From: Bacillota bacterium
Lineage (GTDB): Bacteria; Bacillota; Clostridia; Lachnospirales; Lachnospiraceae
Length of the DNA: 63,549 bases
Direction: 5' to 3'
NCBI GenBank assembly: GCA_023421075.1
Contig: JAEZUM010000042.1
Coordinates: forward strand, 1 to 63,549
Below, piece after piece: positions 62,095 through 63,549 of the stretch (positions are counted from its first letter, which is position 1; every line of letters starts with the position of its first letter). A model generated the notes under the pieces. It saw only the letters and a program-made list of their open reading frames with translations, ran no database searches and was not told where the DNA came from. Position numbers and translations under genes: made by a program.

Positions 62095-62805
62095 ATGAGA
62101 CGATATAAGCTAATCGTAGTCCTACTATTAATGACATCATTAACAGGATGTATACAAAAATTCGAATATTCGGAAGAACAAACCGGTGCGGCAGCAGAAT
62201 ATATCGCCGGAATGATATTAAAGAATGATAAGGATTATAAAGCGGAGTTGGTTTCTATGGAGAAGATTGTTGAGAAACAGCAAGCAGAAGCAGCTGCGTC
62301 TGCAACACCAACACCTGCGGTATCCCAGAATACGAATCCGGATCAAGGACAGCCCTCAGATCCTATGGCTACTACAGTACCGGAGAAGGACTATACTCTG
62401 ACTGAGGTAATCGGAGAAAAGGGGTTTGAGATTGAATATACCGATTTTATTCTGGCGGAGAGCTATCCGGAAGATGCAACAGAGGCATATTTTTCGATTA
62501 CACCTAGAAGTGGTTATCAGTTGATGGTACTGAACTTCCAACTGAAGAATACGCTGGATAAGGAGAATACTCTAAATCTAACGAAAGCTGATATTGTGTA
62601 TCAGTTAGATGTAAATGTCGGAACTATATATGAGCCTCCATTCGCCCTTTTGGAAAATAATCTGAAGTTAATCGATTTGACACTTAAGGCTGGGGAGGAG
62701 AAGCCGGTTGTACTTATATTTGAGGTGAAGACTGATGTCCAAATGACGGATGTCAACCTGATGGTTACAAGAGATGACCGGTCAGAGATTATAATAATCA
62801 AGTAA
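62095..62805 (+). CDS. Lipoprotein, unknown
   Basis: Lipoprotein of 236 aa: signal peptide with lipobox LTGC (Cys19), a helical segment, a Thr/Pro/Gln-rich linker (about 65-95), and a beta-rich C-terminal domain (about 110-236) resembling the DUF4352/immunoglobulin-like extracellular domains. Downstream of the two-component genes. RBS TGGGGG. Confidence 0.78.
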   Translation: MRRYKLIVVLLLMTSLTGCIQKFEYSEEQTGAAAEYIAGMILKNDKDYKAELVSMEKIVEKQQAEAAASATPTPAVSQNTNPDQGQPSDPMATTVPEKDYTLTEVIGEKGFEIEYTDFILAESYPEDATEAYFSITPRSGYQLMVLNFQLKNTLDKENTLNLTKADIVYQLDVNVGTIYEPPFALLENNLKLIDLTLKAGEEKPVVLIFEVKTDVQMTDVNLMVTRDDRSEIIIIK

Positions 62806-62859
62806 TAAAAGCATTGAATAATAATGAAACATGTGCAATGCACATAATGGGAGGTTACT

Positions 62860-63240
62860 ATGGGTTACGTTGAGAAAAAGCGTATCAAATTTTTTGGTTT
62901 ACCATTCACGTTCACAAAGTACAGCATCAACGAAGATAAGCTCACGATTACATCCGGTTTCCTTAATATCACAGAAGATGACGCACTCATGTATAAGATT
63001 CAGGATGTTAGACTAACCAGAAGTTTATCGGAGAGAATGTTTAAGCTTGGCACAATTACCTGTTATACGGGTGACACTACACACCCCGAGCTGAATCTGT
63101 ACCATATCAGACATTCCAGTGAGATTAAGGACTTCATCATGAACTCCTCCGAAGAGGCTAGAAGAAAGAGAAGATCACTACATACCTTGAATATTGACGC
63201 CGAGGAATTAGGGCAAGATGAACTGGATGAAATTAACTGA
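62860..63240 (+). CDS. Bacterial PH-domain protein (YdbS/YdbT-like)
   Basis: Small protein of 126 aa with a bacterial PH-like (bPH2, DUF304) fold, basic near the end of the domain and with an acidic tail (EELGQDELDEIN). The usual N-terminal membrane helices of YdbS are absent. RBS TGGGAGG. Confidence 0.75.
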   Translation: MGYVEKKRIKFFGLPFTFTKYSINEDKLTITSGFLNITEDDALMYKIQDVRLTRSLSERMFKLGTITCYTGDTTHPELNLYHIRHSSEIKDFIMNSSEEARRKRRSLHTLNIDAEELGQDELDEIN

Positions 63241-63260
63241 TAAAAAGTTGATATTCCTTC

Positions 63261-63289
63261 TTGACATTTTTCGATTTGGAATGTACAAT
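63261..63289 (+). promoter_or_regulatory. Upstream rRNA-type promoter P1
   Basis: TTGACA, 17-base spacer, TACAAT, starting 20 bases after the PH-domain gene. Confidence 0.85.
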
Positions 63290-63354
63290 GAAAATCCACC
63301 GTTGATGAGCGGCCACGATAACAAAAAAGTTTAAACAAAAAAATAAAAAAGTGG

Positions 63355-63383
63355 TTGACATAATACGATGGATGTGATAAACT
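63355..63383 (+). promoter_or_regulatory. Downstream rRNA-type promoter P2
   Basis: TTGACA, 17-base spacer, TAAACT. The 35 bases before it are A-rich with A- and T-tracts, like an UP element. Lies 94 bases after P1. Confidence 0.88.
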
Positions 63384-63419
63384 AAAAAAGTTGACGGCGA
63401 AAACAAGAAACACTTAAGA

Positions 63420-63549
63420 ATGAGCCGATGACACACAATGAACCTTGATAATTGAACAGTGAAACAACCCTGAAAATTCTAAAAAACTCGAAGTTCCACA
63501 TGGACTTCGAAAAATAGATTTTCATTATGATATATCGTAATGATATGTC
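63420..63549 (+). other. rRNA operon leader with boxA-like site
   Basis: The stretch AACCTTGATAATTGAACAG (about 63440-63458) resembles the boxA antitermination region of Firmicutes rRNA leaders, and a hairpin TCGAAGT..ACTTCGA follows (63489-63511). No 16S sequence is reached before the window ends, so the rRNA operon itself is inferred. Confidence 0.65.

Overview
The window reads as chromosomal DNA of a Gram-positive, anaerobic, plant-polysaccharide or glycoside-degrading Clostridia species, most likely a Lachnospiraceae member of the Clostridium phytofermentans / Anaerocolumna type. This is an inference from gene content: cytosolic GH3 and GH2 enzymes, ABC sugar importers lacking their own ATPase, YesM/YesN two-component regulation, rubrerythrin, DUF4317, moderate-to-low GC, strong AGGAGG ribosome binding sites and frequent TTG starts. 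No insertion sequence, prophage, CRISPR array or tRNA was found.

Region 1 (about 1-23 kb) is a carbohydrate and ester utilisation locus. It has a GH3 plus GH2 pair on the plus strand, a convergent domain-permuted GH3 enzyme, a LacI-family regulator, an LplB/YtcP/LplA-type importer, and then a run of an S15/CocE-type hydrolase, a split AtuA (N-terminal and ferredoxin-fold parts on separate genes), a class III CoA-transferase, a thiolase, a type B carboxylesterase and a secreted lipoprotein esterase. Near-palindromic TACAACGTTGTA-like sites lie at the promoters of the permuted GH3 gene, the importer and the S15-type hydrolase, so these are probably one LacI regulon. The combination suggests uptake of an acylated or terpenoid-type glycoside, removal of its sugar and ester groups, and CoA-dependent breakdown of the released acid. 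That pathway is inferred and I do not recognise it as described.

Region 2 (23.4-31.9 kb) holds a YesM/YesN two-component system followed by a second sugar importer (binding protein, two permeases), then an aldo/keto reductase with a MerR-type 19-bp-spacer promoter and its MerR regulator.

Region 3 (31.9-52.8 kb) is mostly housekeeping and accessory single genes: a divergent short UppS homologue, a DbpA-like RNA helicase, a cysteine-rich CCG protein, an XRE regulator with a membrane partner, a quinone-oxidoreductase-like dehydrogenase, a CPBP protease, an EAL phosphodiesterase paired with a chemoreceptor, DUF4317, an Ogt-type methyltransferase, a two-subunit chromate transporter, a CAP-domain surface protein, a VanY-type peptidase, rubrerythrin, a TspO-like membrane protein, an Fpg/Nei homologue without the catalytic Pro2, DUF2935 and a YitT protein. 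Several very small genes lie here.

Region 4 (52.9-55.5 kb) is a leader region with a 10-residue peptide resembling the start of the macrolide-sensing ErmBL leader, a second short ORF and terminators, followed by an RsgA-type GTPase translationally coupled to a two-domain GNAT acetyltransferase. It may be an antibiotic- or ribosome-stress-responsive unit.

Region 5 (55.9-63.5 kb) carries an anchored acidic surface protein, another GNAT protein, a Gfo/Idh/MocA oxidoreductase, a membrane protein, an OmpR-type two-component system, a lipoprotein and a PH-domain protein. The window ends in two tandem consensus promoters and a boxA-like leader typical of an rRNA operon, whose 16S gene would begin beyond the right edge.
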